This document shows positions 1-8,055 of a DNA stretch of 64,000 bases, piece after piece. The stretch spans positions 60,309-124,308 of the forward strand of contig NZ_WYET01000013.1 of NCBI RefSeq assembly GCF_013376415.1. Reading direction: 5' to 3'. Both the position numbers and the translations under genes were made by a program. Within the stretch, counting starts at the first letter, position 1. Each line of letters opens with the position of its first letter. Under the pieces are notes generated by a model, which saw nothing but the letters and a program-made list of their open reading frames with translations, had not been told where the DNA came from and did not search any database. Origin of the DNA: Flagellimonas chongwuensis. Lineage in GTDB: Bacteria > Bacteroidota > Bacteroidia > Flavobacteriales > Flavobacteriaceae.

Positions 1-284
1 ATCTTTTTGTTCCCTAAATAATCGGCTACGCCAGATATCAAGGGGGTTACTATGGCAATAAACACGAAGGCCAAGGATGTCACATAACTGATCAAAGGGG
101 CCCTTGCTATTTCGCCACCAAAAATTGTGACTTGCTCAATACCGGCAGTTCTGAACAACAGTCCATAAAAAAGTGGAAAAATGGCCGAGGAAATCACCAA
201 GCTGTAAACCGAATTGGCCCAATCATAAAATGCCCACGCATTCAACAGTTTTTTACTTCCCTTTAATGCCAATGTCTGTACCAT
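1..284 (-). CDS. MFS transporter, UMF1/Atg22-like family (N-terminal part only)
   Basis: The gene starts with ATG at 284 and runs off the left edge, so only about 94 N-terminal residues are visible. They read as a cytoplasmic start followed by a YDWANS motif and hydrophobic segments. A YDWANS-type motif just before the first membrane helix is characteristic of the UMF1 branch of the major facilitator superfamily, whose members are 12-helix inner-membrane transporters. The substrate cannot be told from sequence; amino acid efflux is only an analogy with yeast Atg22. It follows the M48 protease gene on the same strand, but a long inverted repeat with a T-tract lies between them and probably separates the transcripts. 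Confidence 0.75.
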   Translation of the reverse strand, partial: MVQTLALKGSKKLLNAWAFYDWANSVYSLVISSAIFPLFYGLLFRTAGIEQVTIFGGEIARAPLISYVTSLAFVFIAIVTPLISGVADYLGNKK

Positions 285-294
285 AACTTTATTG

Positions 295-376
295 CAAAAA
301 AAATGTCACTTCGAATCCCTGTGAAAAACCCTTTTTGATGTCGGTTGGATCTTTCGTCTGTTTCGAAGTGACATTT
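295..376 (-). repeat. 15-bp perfect inverted repeat, possible terminator or dispersed palindrome
   Basis: The arms are AAATGTCACTTCGAA (301-315) and its exact complement (362-376), separated by 46 bases. On the minus strand the second arm runs into eight T residues (complement of 295-303). It therefore looks like an intrinsic terminator with a large loop behind the M48 protease gene. The long arms and loop are unusual for a terminator and also fit a small palindromic dispersed element. Confidence 0.6.
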
Positions 377-396
377 ACAGTTCCTTGTTTATAGAT

Positions 397-1206
397 CTAT
401 TCGAAGGAGGTTACCCCAAATTTTCGCGCCTCTTGTTTTGCGGCCGGGGCCCAAGCAGTCAAATTGTTAATTCTTGTATCGTTGGACGGGTGTGTGCTCA
501 AAAACTCCGGTGGCGCCTGTCCTCCCGAGTTAGCTTTCATTCGCTTCCAAAGTTCTGCCGCCTCACTGGGATCGTACCCCGCAATCGCCATAATTTGAAG
601 CCCGATTCTATCCGCTTCGGTTTCGTGGCCACGGCTAAAGGGAAGCATTACCCCTATTTGGGAACCAACTCCGTAGGCTTGATTGAACAACCCGAGTGTC
701 TTCTCGTCTTGAATAGCTACATTCCCTGCAACAGCTCCGAGCTGCTGTAAGGTACTTGCACTCATACGCTGAGCACCGTGATCGGCCAAAGCGTGTGCCA
801 CTTCGTGGCCCATAACAACGGCAACACCGGTTTCATCTTGGGTAATAGGCAATATTCCTGTATAGAAAACAATCTTTCCACCTGGCATACACCAAGCGTT
901 TACAGTTTCGTCCTGTACCAGATTATATTCCCATTTATAATCTTTCAGATAACCTGGATATCCATTGGCATTCAGCCATCGCTCCGCGGCGGAGGCTATA
1001 CGCTGTCCTACCTTGGTTATCATTTGTGCATCGGATGTGCCCTTGACCACTTTATTGGATTCTAAAAATTGGTCGTACTGCGCAAACGCAGTAGGGAAAA
1101 CTTGACTGTTCGGATAAAAGTTTAATGTGCTTTTTCCTGTAAAAGGATTGGTCTTGCAAGCGGTAACCGCCAAAAGAACCAATCCAGTTAATATTATCTT
1201 TTTCAT
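397..1206 (-). CDS. M48 family metallopeptidase, lipoprotein
   Basis: The protein has 269 residues. A lipoprotein signal peptide ends with Cys17 (context VTAC), so it is probably anchored in the periplasm. The zinc-protease motif HEVAH lies at 134-138, and the third zinc ligand is in HETEAD at about 194-199. These are the hallmarks of peptidase family M48, subgroup LoiP/YcaL-like, which degrades damaged envelope proteins. Length matches the soluble, non-BepA type without TPR repeats. It lies 39 bases downstream of the alpha-glucosidase gene on the same strand, so it may share its transcript. No promoter box is evident in that gap. The physiological substrate is unknown. Confidence 0.88.
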   Translation of the reverse strand: MKKIILTGLVLLAVTACKTNPFTGKSTLNFYPNSQVFPTAFAQYDQFLESNKVVKGTSDAQMITKVGQRIASAAERWLNANGYPGYLKDYKWEYNLVQDETVNAWCMPGGKIVFYTGILPITQDETGVAVVMGHEVAHALADHGAQRMSASTLQQLGAVAGNVAIQDEKTLGLFNQAYGVGSQIGVMLPFSRGHETEADRIGLQIMAIAGYDPSEAAELWKRMKANSGGQAPPEFLSTHPSNDTRINNLTAWAPAAKQEARKFGVTSFE

Positions 1207-1245
1207 ATGGTAATACGTGTTTTGTGCAATTGAATTTACGAAATT

Positions 1246-3645
1246 TTATTTTCCAAAAATATGGAGTTCCGTGAAATCCTTGCCAACCTCTATGGAATTG
1301 TTACCATTTAATTTGATTGAGTCCAAATCCACTTCCTCGTTGTCGACTTCAACCGTATCTATGGTAAAGGGCAATCCATGGAACGACATTTTAAAATTAT
1401 CATACGAAGTGATAAAGTTCCCATCCTTGAATTGCTGAATGATCAATTCGTTCTCCTTTCCCGTCAACTTGAAGCGTCTTAGACTATACCTACCTTTTTT
1501 ATAGTCATATCCATCTTGCTGGTCTTCGTATACTTGGGATCTTTCCGTACCCGCTTTGTAATACACATCGATGTTCAATTTTTCAATTTCCTTTTCTCCG
1601 ATGTATTGTTGAACAGGATATTTGGGGATCATGGCGCCTTCCTTCACAAAGAGGGGAATTCGGTGAATCTCCGCCGATACCCATCTTTCAATCCCTCCTT
1701 CCGTCAATTCATCGGTCCAGTAGTTGTACCAGTTTCCCTTTGGGAAGTACATTCTCCTTCCCTGGGAATTCGGTTCCTGCACGGGACACACCAACATTTG
1801 TTGACCAAAGATGAACTCGTCCGTACGGAAATGTGTTTGATGGTCCTCTTGGTCATAAAACACCAAGGATTGAAGCATAGGAAACCCTTCTTTAATGTAA
1901 TTATAGAACATGGTATACAAGTAAGGGAGTAATTGATACCTCAAATTGATGAATTCCCTTACTATGTCGGTAATTTCATCCCCAAAAGACCACGGTTCTT
2001 GGTCGCCATGATCTCCACTGGAGTGTACCCTGCAGAATGGATGGAAAACGGCCAACTGCATCCAACGGGCAAAAAGTTCGCCATTGGGTTGTTCGGCAAA
2101 TCCACCAATATCGGAACCAACAAAAGAGTATCCGCTCATGCACATACGCTGCATTTGCACGTTGGCGATCCACAAGTGTTCCCAAGTGGCCACATTATCA
2201 CCGGTCCAAGTAGCACAATAACGTTGCGTACCGGAATAGGCTGCCCTTGTCAACACAAAAGGTCTGTTGGGGAACATAAATTTTTTAACGCCCTCGTAGG
2301 TGGCACGGACCATCTGCATTCCGTAGACGTTATGCGCTTTTCGGTGACTGCAGGGATGGCCATCATAGTCGTGGCGCACATCCAGATTGGCGGTTTTGGT
2401 AGGAACTTCCATCACGGCCGGTTCGTTCATATCGTTCCAAACACCACTGACCCCCATTTCGGCTATCATTTCCTTGTAGAGTCCAGCCCACCATTCCCGT
2501 ACTTCGGGATTCGTAAAGTCCGGAAACTTACATTCTCCCGGCCATACTTTTCCTTTAAAATGTGGTCCATCGGCCCTACGGCAGAAAAAGCCATTGTCCA
2601 TGGCTTGTTGGTATACCCAATAATCACGGTCAATTTTAATACCGGGATCTATCATAGTAATCACCTTGAAGCCATCTTCCTCCATTTCCTCGATCATCTT
2701 TTTGGGATTTGGGAAGTACTGGTTATTCCAAGTAAAACAACGGAACCCTTCCATATAATCGATATCCAGATAAATGGCATCGCAGGGAATGTTCAATTCC
2801 CTGAACTTAGAGGCGATATCCCTCACCTTTTGTTCTGGGAAATAACTCCATTTGGATTGATGGAAACCTAGCGCCCAAAGTGGTGGAAGTTCGGGAACAC
2901 CGGTTAGGTCGGTGTAGGACTCCACGACCTCCTTCATTTGAGGACCGTAGAAAAAATAGTAGTTCATTTCCCCTCCATCGGCCCAAAAACTGGTTACGTT
3001 CCTTTTTTCTGCGGCAAAATCAAAATAAGTACTGAAGGAATTATCGAAAAACACACCATAGGCCTTGCTTTCCTTAAGTCCTATGTAAAATGGTATGGAC
3101 TTGTACAAGGGTTCTTGGTCCTTGCCGTAGGCATAGGAATCGGTAACCCAATTATTGATACGCTTTCCTTTAAGGTTGGTATGCGATGCTTTGTCGCCCA
3201 TGCCATAATAGCTTTCGCCCGAATGGCAGACCTTGCTCATTTTTACCACATTTCCACCGTAATCAAAGTTCTCTTCCCAGTGGAAGCCGAGCTCATCCTC
3301 GGCCAGGATCACATTGTCCAAATCGGTAATCTGCACCTTTAGATTGGCCTTGTTGATGTAAACCCTGATTTTTGAAGTGGTTATGACATATTCCGGTATC
3401 TCGTCCTTGACAGTCAACTCATTGTACCCAAGGTTGACATCTTCACTAATGGCATAAGAAAAGTCGGGTTCAAAAACATACTCGGTAGCATACCTGAATC
3501 GGACCACACTATCCCTTAGAATAGTAACTTGAAGAATTACACCGTTTTGGGTAGTAAAATATATTTTATCGTTTTCTTGTTTAAAGTCTACGATATGATT
3601 GGGGAACTGATTCCCTCTAGTTGCAATTTCCGTGTTGGTTATCAT
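1246..3645 (-). CDS. Glycoside hydrolase family 31 alpha-glucosidase
   Basis: This 799-residue enzyme lacks a signal peptide, so it should be cytoplasmic. The GH31 catalytic nucleophile is Asp405 in WNDMNEP, and the acid/base is Asp483 in TWTGDN. The N-terminal galactose-mutarotase-like beta domain (about 1-240), the (beta/alpha)8 barrel (about 250-600) and C-terminal beta domains are all of normal length. GH31 enzymes of this type release glucose from non-reducing ends of alpha-glucans. It sits 96 bases downstream of the branching enzyme gene on the same strand, so glycogen or maltodextrin turnover is the likely role. The exact linkage preference (alpha-1,4 or alpha-1,6) cannot be read from the sequence. 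Confidence 0.92.
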   Translation of the reverse strand: MITNTEIATRGNQFPNHIVDFKQENDKIYFTTQNGVILQVTILRDSVVRFRYATEYVFEPDFSYAISEDVNLGYNELTVKDEIPEYVITTSKIRVYINKANLKVQITDLDNVILAEDELGFHWEENFDYGGNVVKMSKVCHSGESYYGMGDKASHTNLKGKRINNWVTDSYAYGKDQEPLYKSIPFYIGLKESKAYGVFFDNSFSTYFDFAAEKRNVTSFWADGGEMNYYFFYGPQMKEVVESYTDLTGVPELPPLWALGFHQSKWSYFPEQKVRDIASKFRELNIPCDAIYLDIDYMEGFRCFTWNNQYFPNPKKMIEEMEEDGFKVITMIDPGIKIDRDYWVYQQAMDNGFFCRRADGPHFKGKVWPGECKFPDFTNPEVREWWAGLYKEMIAEMGVSGVWNDMNEPAVMEVPTKTANLDVRHDYDGHPCSHRKAHNVYGMQMVRATYEGVKKFMFPNRPFVLTRAAYSGTQRYCATWTGDNVATWEHLWIANVQMQRMCMSGYSFVGSDIGGFAEQPNGELFARWMQLAVFHPFCRVHSSGDHGDQEPWSFGDEITDIVREFINLRYQLLPYLYTMFYNYIKEGFPMLQSLVFYDQEDHQTHFRTDEFIFGQQMLVCPVQEPNSQGRRMYFPKGNWYNYWTDELTEGGIERWVSAEIHRIPLFVKEGAMIPKYPVQQYIGEKEIEKLNIDVYYKAGTERSQVYEDQQDGYDYKKGRYSLRRFKLTGKENELIIQQFKDGNFITSYDNFKMSFHGLPFTIDTVEVDNEEVDLDSIKLNGNNSIEVGKDFTELHIFGK

Positions 3646-3741
3646 CTGTAATCAGTTGAGGCTCACAAAAGAAATACAAAAGCCTGAATAATTAAAAATA
3701 TGTTTTGAAAAGCAATTAACTATATCGTTTTAGTTGCTTTT

Positions 3742-5637
3742 TTACTTGTAAACAACCACTCCCAAAGGTGGCAGGTTCAATAAAACAGACTGCTCGTATC
3801 CGTTCCATGGTGTTTTAGAGGGCTTCACTGTTTTCTTGCCCATGCCACTACCAGAGTACTTTTTATCATCACTGTTAAATACCAGTTTCATTGTGGAAGT
3901 CTTCGGCACCCCCAATCGGTAATTCTCGCGAGGGACGGGGGTAAAATTGCAAACAACGATCAAATCATCCTTGGGGTCGTTCCCCTTTCTCATAAACGAT
4001 ATCACCGTGTTCTCTTGATCATTGTACTCTATCCATTGAAACCCATCTGGTTTAAACTGCTTTTGATACAGTGCTGGACTGTTTTTGTACAGCTTGTTCA
4101 AATCCTTGACCACTTCTTGTATGCCGGAATGAAAATCATATTGGGTTAAATGCCATTGCAGGCTCTCTTGAAAGTTCCACTCAGCCGATTGCCCAAATTC
4201 ACCTCCCATAAACAATAAATTGCCACCTGGATGAGTGAACATGTAACCGAAAAGCATCCTTAAGTTGGCAAAACGTTGCCACTCGTCCCCAGGCATCCTG
4301 TAGAGCAACGATTGTTTGCCGTACACGACTTCATCATGTGAAAATGGCAACATAAAGTTCTCGGTAAAGGCATAAGTAAGACCAAAACTGATCATGTTCA
4401 GGTCGTACGAACGATGTATCGGGTCTTTTTTAAAGAACTCAAGGGTGTCGTGCATCCATCCCATCATCCACTTCATCCCAAAACCGAGTCCACCATAATG
4501 TACCGGCTTGGTAACCCCGGTAAATGCCGTAGATTCTTCGGCAATAGTCTGTACGCCCTTAAAACTGGCATAAACCTCTTGGTTCATTTCCCTTAAAAAG
4601 GACATGGCTTCCAAGTTTTCATTGTTTCCGTACATATTGGGTTCCCACTCGCCATCTTCCCGTGAATAGTCCAAATAGAGCATGGAGGCAACTGCATCTA
4701 CCCGTAACCCATCCACATGGTATTGATCCAGCCAGAAAATGGCGTTGCTGATCAAAAACGCACGAACTTCGTTTCTACCATAATTAAAAATAAGGCTCTT
4801 CCAATCGGGGTGGTACCCTCTTCTCCTATCCGGATGCTCATAGAGATGCGAACCATCAAAAAATCCAAGACCATGTGCATCTTCCGGAAAATGCGAGGGC
4901 ACCCAATCCAAAATCACACCTATACCCCTTTGGTGAAGGGCATCAACCAGAACTTTAAAGTCCGAAGGTTTCCCGAACCTCGAGGTCGGGGCAAAATACC
5001 CCGTGATTTGATATCCCCATGAAGGATCGTACGGATATTCCATGACCGGCATAAACTCCACATGGGTAAAACCCATTTCCTCCACATAATCCGCCAACTG
5101 CTGCGCCATCTCAAGATAGCTGAGCGATTCCCACCCATTCTTTTTCTTCCAAGATGCCAAATGCACCTCATAAACGGAATACGGCTTATCCAGCCCGTTT
5201 TTTTCTTCACGGGTTTCCATCCATTTGCCGTCCCTCCATTGATGGTTATCGTCCCATACTACTGAAGCCGTGTTCGGTGGTTGCTCGCAAAAGCGCGCAA
5301 ACGGGTCGGCTTTTTCCGTCCAAACATCATTGTTGTTGGAGTGTATCTTGTATTTGTACTTGGTACCCTTGTCCACTCCGGGAATAAACCCTTCCCAGAT
5401 ACCACTACTGTCCCAACGTACATTCAATTGATGTTCCCCGGCGTTCCAATAATTAAAATCACCCACAACACTGACCGATTTTGCCGAAGGCGCCCATACG
5501 GCAAAGTACGTACCTTTGACACCATCGACCTCTGTTAGGTGAGAACCTAACTTGTTGTAGAGCCGAAAATGTTTGCCGCCCTTAAAAAGATTGATGTCAA
5601 ACTCTGTAAAAAAACTGTGTGGAACTACCTTGGACAT
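3742..5637 (-). CDS. glgB: 1,4-alpha-glucan branching enzyme
   Basis: A GH13 enzyme that makes the alpha-1,6 branches of glycogen. I prefer the ATG at 5637 (631 residues, beginning MSKVVPHSFF), because the frame upstream offers only a TTG at 5661, which adds eight residues. Counting from that TTG, a CBM48 domain covers about 35-140, the catalytic barrel follows, the nucleophile is Asp322 (in GLRVDAV) and the acid/base is Glu375 (in IAEEST). FSHDEVVYGK is also present. It belongs to the shorter GlgB type without an extra N-terminal N1 domain. No glgC, glgA or glgP lies nearby, so the rest of the glycogen pathway must be elsewhere. GH31 follows on the same strand. Confidence 0.95.
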   Translation of the reverse strand: MSKVVPHSFFTEFDINLFKGGKHFRLYNKLGSHLTEVDGVKGTYFAVWAPSAKSVSVVGDFNYWNAGEHQLNVRWDSSGIWEGFIPGVDKGTKYKYKIHSNNNDVWTEKADPFARFCEQPPNTASVVWDDNHQWRDGKWMETREEKNGLDKPYSVYEVHLASWKKKNGWESLSYLEMAQQLADYVEEMGFTHVEFMPVMEYPYDPSWGYQITGYFAPTSRFGKPSDFKVLVDALHQRGIGVILDWVPSHFPEDAHGLGFFDGSHLYEHPDRRRGYHPDWKSLIFNYGRNEVRAFLISNAIFWLDQYHVDGLRVDAVASMLYLDYSREDGEWEPNMYGNNENLEAMSFLREMNQEVYASFKGVQTIAEESTAFTGVTKPVHYGGLGFGMKWMMGWMHDTLEFFKKDPIHRSYDLNMISFGLTYAFTENFMLPFSHDEVVYGKQSLLYRMPGDEWQRFANLRMLFGYMFTHPGGNLLFMGGEFGQSAEWNFQESLQWHLTQYDFHSGIQEVVKDLNKLYKNSPALYQKQFKPDGFQWIEYNDQENTVISFMRKGNDPKDDLIVVCNFTPVPRENYRLGVPKTSTMKLVFNSDDKKYSGSGMGKKTVKPSKTPWNGYEQSVLLNLPPLGVVVYK

Positions 5638-5769
5638 ATATGCGGGTTTAGTACTATACAATAATAAGCATCTTTAAGTAAGAATACGATTATGACAACA
5701 GGTTTGATATTAGAAACAACATTTTTTTAAAAATGGAACGCTTTTTGATTTCCTTACAACAAGAGTTAA

Positions 5770-6375
5770 ATGAACACAAATTCAAAATCCAAAATCATGA
5801 ATAAATTTAGTACAATTTTAGGCGCAGTAATCGTTTTTGTCTTTGCAGCTTGCGAAGGCCCCCAAGGTCCTCCGGGTTTCGATGGACTTGATGGAGCTCC
5901 GGGTGCGCCAGGCGCCGACGGTATCCAAGGACAGGTGGTCGAGGTAGAAGGTGTAAACTTCGATTATTTTGCCGAAGACAATCTTTTTTCCGCCTTGATT
6001 ACTTTTTCCGATGTCACCGACTTTGAAGTTTTTGAATCTGACGCCGTTTTGGTGTATAGACATGACGGTTTAATCGACCTTAGTGATGGTTCCACCGCCG
6101 ATGCATGGACACAACTGCCTCAAAATTATTTCTTACCGGAAGGTACCATGCAATACGTTTTCGCTCACACATTTGTGGACGTTGAACTCTTTATCGATGG
6201 AAATTTTGACCTATCTACCATTAGCACTGACTTTACTGACAATCAATTGTTCCGAATAGTTTTTGTGCCCAGCGAGTTTGCAGAATCTCCAGATTTTGAT
6301 GCCGCCAACCTCAATAGCGTAATGTCCAAACTCCAAATAGATGAAGGAGAAGTCATGAAATTGGATTTGAACTAG
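5770..6375 (+). CDS. Lipoprotein with short collagen-like repeat
   Basis: The reading frame starts with ATG at 5770; an in-frame ATG at 5797 would give a tighter signal peptide. A lipobox (FAAC) makes Cys28 the mature N-terminus. Directly after it come eight Gly-X-Y triplets (residues 30-53) rich in Pro and Asp, a collagen-like segment. The remaining roughly 150 residues are acidic, predicted beta-rich and match no family I know. Flavobacteria often carry such 'GPQGPPG' lipoproteins, but their job is unknown. The gene stands alone between divergent glgB and the msrB genes and is followed by a strong terminator. Confidence 0.75.
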   Translation: MNTNSKSKIMNKFSTILGAVIVFVFAACEGPQGPPGFDGLDGAPGAPGADGIQGQVVEVEGVNFDYFAEDNLFSALITFSDVTDFEVFESDAVLVYRHDGLIDLSDGSTADAWTQLPQNYFLPEGTMQYVFAHTFVDVELFIDGNFDLSTISTDFTDNQLFRIVFVPSEFAESPDFDAANLNSVMSKLQIDEGEVMKLDLN

Positions 6376-6397
6376 TCCCAACAAAAAATAGTATCTT

Positions 6398-6430
6398 AAG
6401 TCTCATTGGTCAACAATGGGACTTTTTTTT
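6398..6430 (+). terminator. Intrinsic terminator after the collagen-like lipoprotein gene
   Basis: An 11-bp stem (6398-6408 with 6414-6424, one G-U pair) with a 5-base loop is followed by a run of eight T (6423-6430). It lies 23 bases after the stop codon and separates the lipoprotein gene from msrB. Confidence 0.85.
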
Positions 6431-6485
6431 GGTTTCTTTTGAAAGGAATCGAATCAATCTACGTCCAACTAGTAAAAAAAGAAAC

Positions 6486-6977
6486 ATGGGAAAAAGATTG
6501 CTATTGATTGCTCTTGTCATCTTTACCGGATGCAAGGGAACATCACAGGAAGAAAAAAAAGAAAATAGTAAAGAAGCTGCTTTCAAGGTCAACAAAACCG
6601 ATGCCGAATGGCGTGCGGAACTTACCGAAATGGAATATTACATATTGAGAAAAGAGGCCACAGAAAATGCCTTTTCAAGTGATTTACTGGACATCAAGGA
6701 AAAGGGTACCTACGTTTGTGCCGGCTGCGGCACCCCAGTATTTAAAAGTGAACACAAATTTGATTCGGGAACCGGATGGCCCAGTTTTGATCGAGAAATC
6801 GAAGGAAACGTCGCTTTCGATACCGACTATAAAATCGGTGTGGCCCGTACCGAAGAGCATTGTGCCACTTGTGGCGGTCATTTAGGTCATGTTTTTAACG
6901 ATGGCCCTCGTAACACAACAGGCAAAAGGCACTGCATTAATGGAGCAGCCCTCGATTTTGTTCCCGAAAAGCAATAA
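6486..6977 (+). CDS. msrB: Peptide-methionine (R)-S-oxide reductase, lipoprotein form
   Basis: MsrB reduces methionine-R-sulfoxide in proteins. The start is the ATG at 6486: it opens a lipoprotein signal (lipobox IFTGC, Cys16), whereas the upstream in-frame TTG at 6429 lies inside the terminator T-run. The zinc-binding pairs CAGC and CATC are present, along with the GTGWPSF and GHLGHVF motifs and the catalytic Cys in RHCING. The mature enzyme should therefore sit in the periplasm, attached to a membrane, and repair envelope proteins. A second, signal-less MsrB gene begins 17 bases downstream. Together they form a compartment-paired repair unit. No resolving Cys upstream is obvious, so the reductant is unclear. 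Confidence 0.92.
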   Translation: MGKRLLLIALVIFTGCKGTSQEEKKENSKEAAFKVNKTDAEWRAELTEMEYYILRKEATENAFSSDLLDIKEKGTYVCAGCGTPVFKSEHKFDSGTGWPSFDREIEGNVAFDTDYKIGVARTEEHCATCGGHLGHVFNDGPRNTTGKRHCINGAALDFVPEKQ

Positions 6978-6994
6978 ATTACAGTAAAAAATCA

Positions 6995-7399
6995 ATGGAG
7001 AAAAAATATAGCGTAGATAAGACCAACGAGGAGTGGAAGCAACAACTTTCCGCAGAAGAATATTATGTGCTACGCCAAAAAGGAACCGAACGTCCGTACA
7101 CTGGCAAGTTTGATCTTCATTTTGAAAATGGCGATTACCATTGTAAAGCTTGCAACGCCAAATTGTTCGAGAGCGAGCACAAGTTTGAAAGTGGTTGCGG
7201 CTGGCCATCGTTCGACCAAGCGGTCGAAGGCGCCATCGAATATATTCGCGATACCAGTCATGGCATGATCCGCACAGAAACGGTTTGCGCAAATTGTGGC
7301 AGCCATTTAGGCCATGTTTTTAACGATGGACCCAAAGAAACTACCGGGCAACGCTACTGCATCAACTCCGTGAGCATTGATTTTGACCCAAATGAATAA
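6995..7399 (+). CDS. msrB: Peptide-methionine (R)-S-oxide reductase, cytosolic form
   Basis: The 134-residue MsrB has no signal peptide. Zinc ligands are in CKAC and CANC, the fold signature in GCGWPSF and GSHLGHVF, and the catalytic Cys in RYCINS. It is clearly paralogous to the preceding gene, which is the same enzyme with a lipoprotein leader. Its stop codon abuts the start codon of the next gene (TAA at 7397-7399, ATG at 7400), so translation of the two is probably coupled. Confidence 0.93.
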   Translation: MEKKYSVDKTNEEWKQQLSAEEYYVLRQKGTERPYTGKFDLHFENGDYHCKACNAKLFESEHKFESGCGWPSFDQAVEGAIEYIRDTSHGMIRTETVCANCGSHLGHVFNDGPKETTGQRYCINSVSIDFDPNE

Positions 7400-7936
7400 A
7401 TGGATTTCCAAGAAAATTATTTGAGCAACGTTCGATTCGAGTTCCAGCGCTACAAAAGCATGGGAGACCAAACCTTTGCTCAAATTCTTGATACCGACAT
7501 TCATTGGAAATACTCGGATTCCGATAATTCCATCGCCATCATTGTAAAGCATATGGTAGGGAATATGCTGAGCCGTTGGACCAATTTTTTAACGGAAGAT
7601 GGTGAAAAAATCTGGCGGGAACGGGATTTGGAGTTCGAAAATCCCTATTCCGAAAAAGCGGAAATGCTCGTTGCATGGGAAAAAGGATGGCAATGCCTTT
7701 TTGATGCCCTGGACAGCATCAACAGCTCTAATTTTGAAAACAAGATCAAGATAAGGAATGAAGAGCATAGCATTGTTGAGGCCATCAACCGTCAACTGGC
7801 ACATTACGCCAGCCATGTAGGACAAATTGTCTTCATCGGAAGAATGATCAAAGGCTCGGATTGGACGTCATTATCCATCCCAAAAGGCGAGTCTAAAGCC
7901 TTCAACAAAAAGATGTTTGGTACAGGCAAAGCCTGA
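7400..7936 (+). CDS. DUF1572 family protein (DinB/YfiT-like fold)
   Basis: This 178-residue soluble protein begins at the base after the msrB stop. Residues such as IVKHMVGNMLSRW and the later QLAHYASHVGQIVFIGRM give the two His-containing helices typical of DUF1572 proteins, which share the DinB four-helix bundle and often bind a metal through three histidines. Many DinB-like proteins are thiol-dependent transferases. Bacillithiol use is a possibility here, since bshC is in the window, but nothing shows it directly. Context suggests an oxidative or electrophile stress role with the two MsrB enzymes. Confidence 0.75.
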   Translation: MDFQENYLSNVRFEFQRYKSMGDQTFAQILDTDIHWKYSDSDNSIAIIVKHMVGNMLSRWTNFLTEDGEKIWRERDLEFENPYSEKAEMLVAWEKGWQCLFDALDSINSSNFENKIKIRNEEHSIVEAINRQLAHYASHVGQIVFIGRMIKGSDWTSLSIPKGESKAFNKKMFGTGKA

Positions 7937-7971
7937 TTTCACAAACAAACCGACATTTGATTTTTTTCACC

Positions 7972-8003
7972 TTGGGAAATGGGGATTGATTTCCGTACTT
8001 TTG
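7972..8003 (+). promoter_or_regulatory. Bacteroidota promoter of lpdA
   Basis: TTG at 7972-7974 and a perfect TACTTTTG (-7 box, 7996-8003) are separated by 21 bases, matching the TTG / TAnnTTTG consensus of Bacteroidota primary sigma factor promoters. The predicted start near 8007 gives a leader of about 49 bases to the ATG at 8056. Confidence 0.65.
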
Positions 8004-8055
8004 CACCTGCCAATCGATGGCATATTTTCAATCTAACAACTAAAATCAAAATCTA

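Noticed and set aside
385..1065. Long plus-strand reading frames opposite the M48 protease
   Set aside because: They lie antisense to a gene with a clear family signature, have no signal or family pattern, and read as shadows of the real gene.
1933..2871. A 312-residue plus-strand frame inside the GH31 gene
   Set aside because: It is antisense to the conserved catalytic barrel of the alpha-glucosidase and its composition is that of a mirror frame.
3700..3741. A hairpin behind glgB as a terminator
   Set aside because: The 8-bp AT-rich stem (AAAAGCAA/TTGCTTTT) has a loop of 18 and no proper T-tail on the minus strand; too weak to list.
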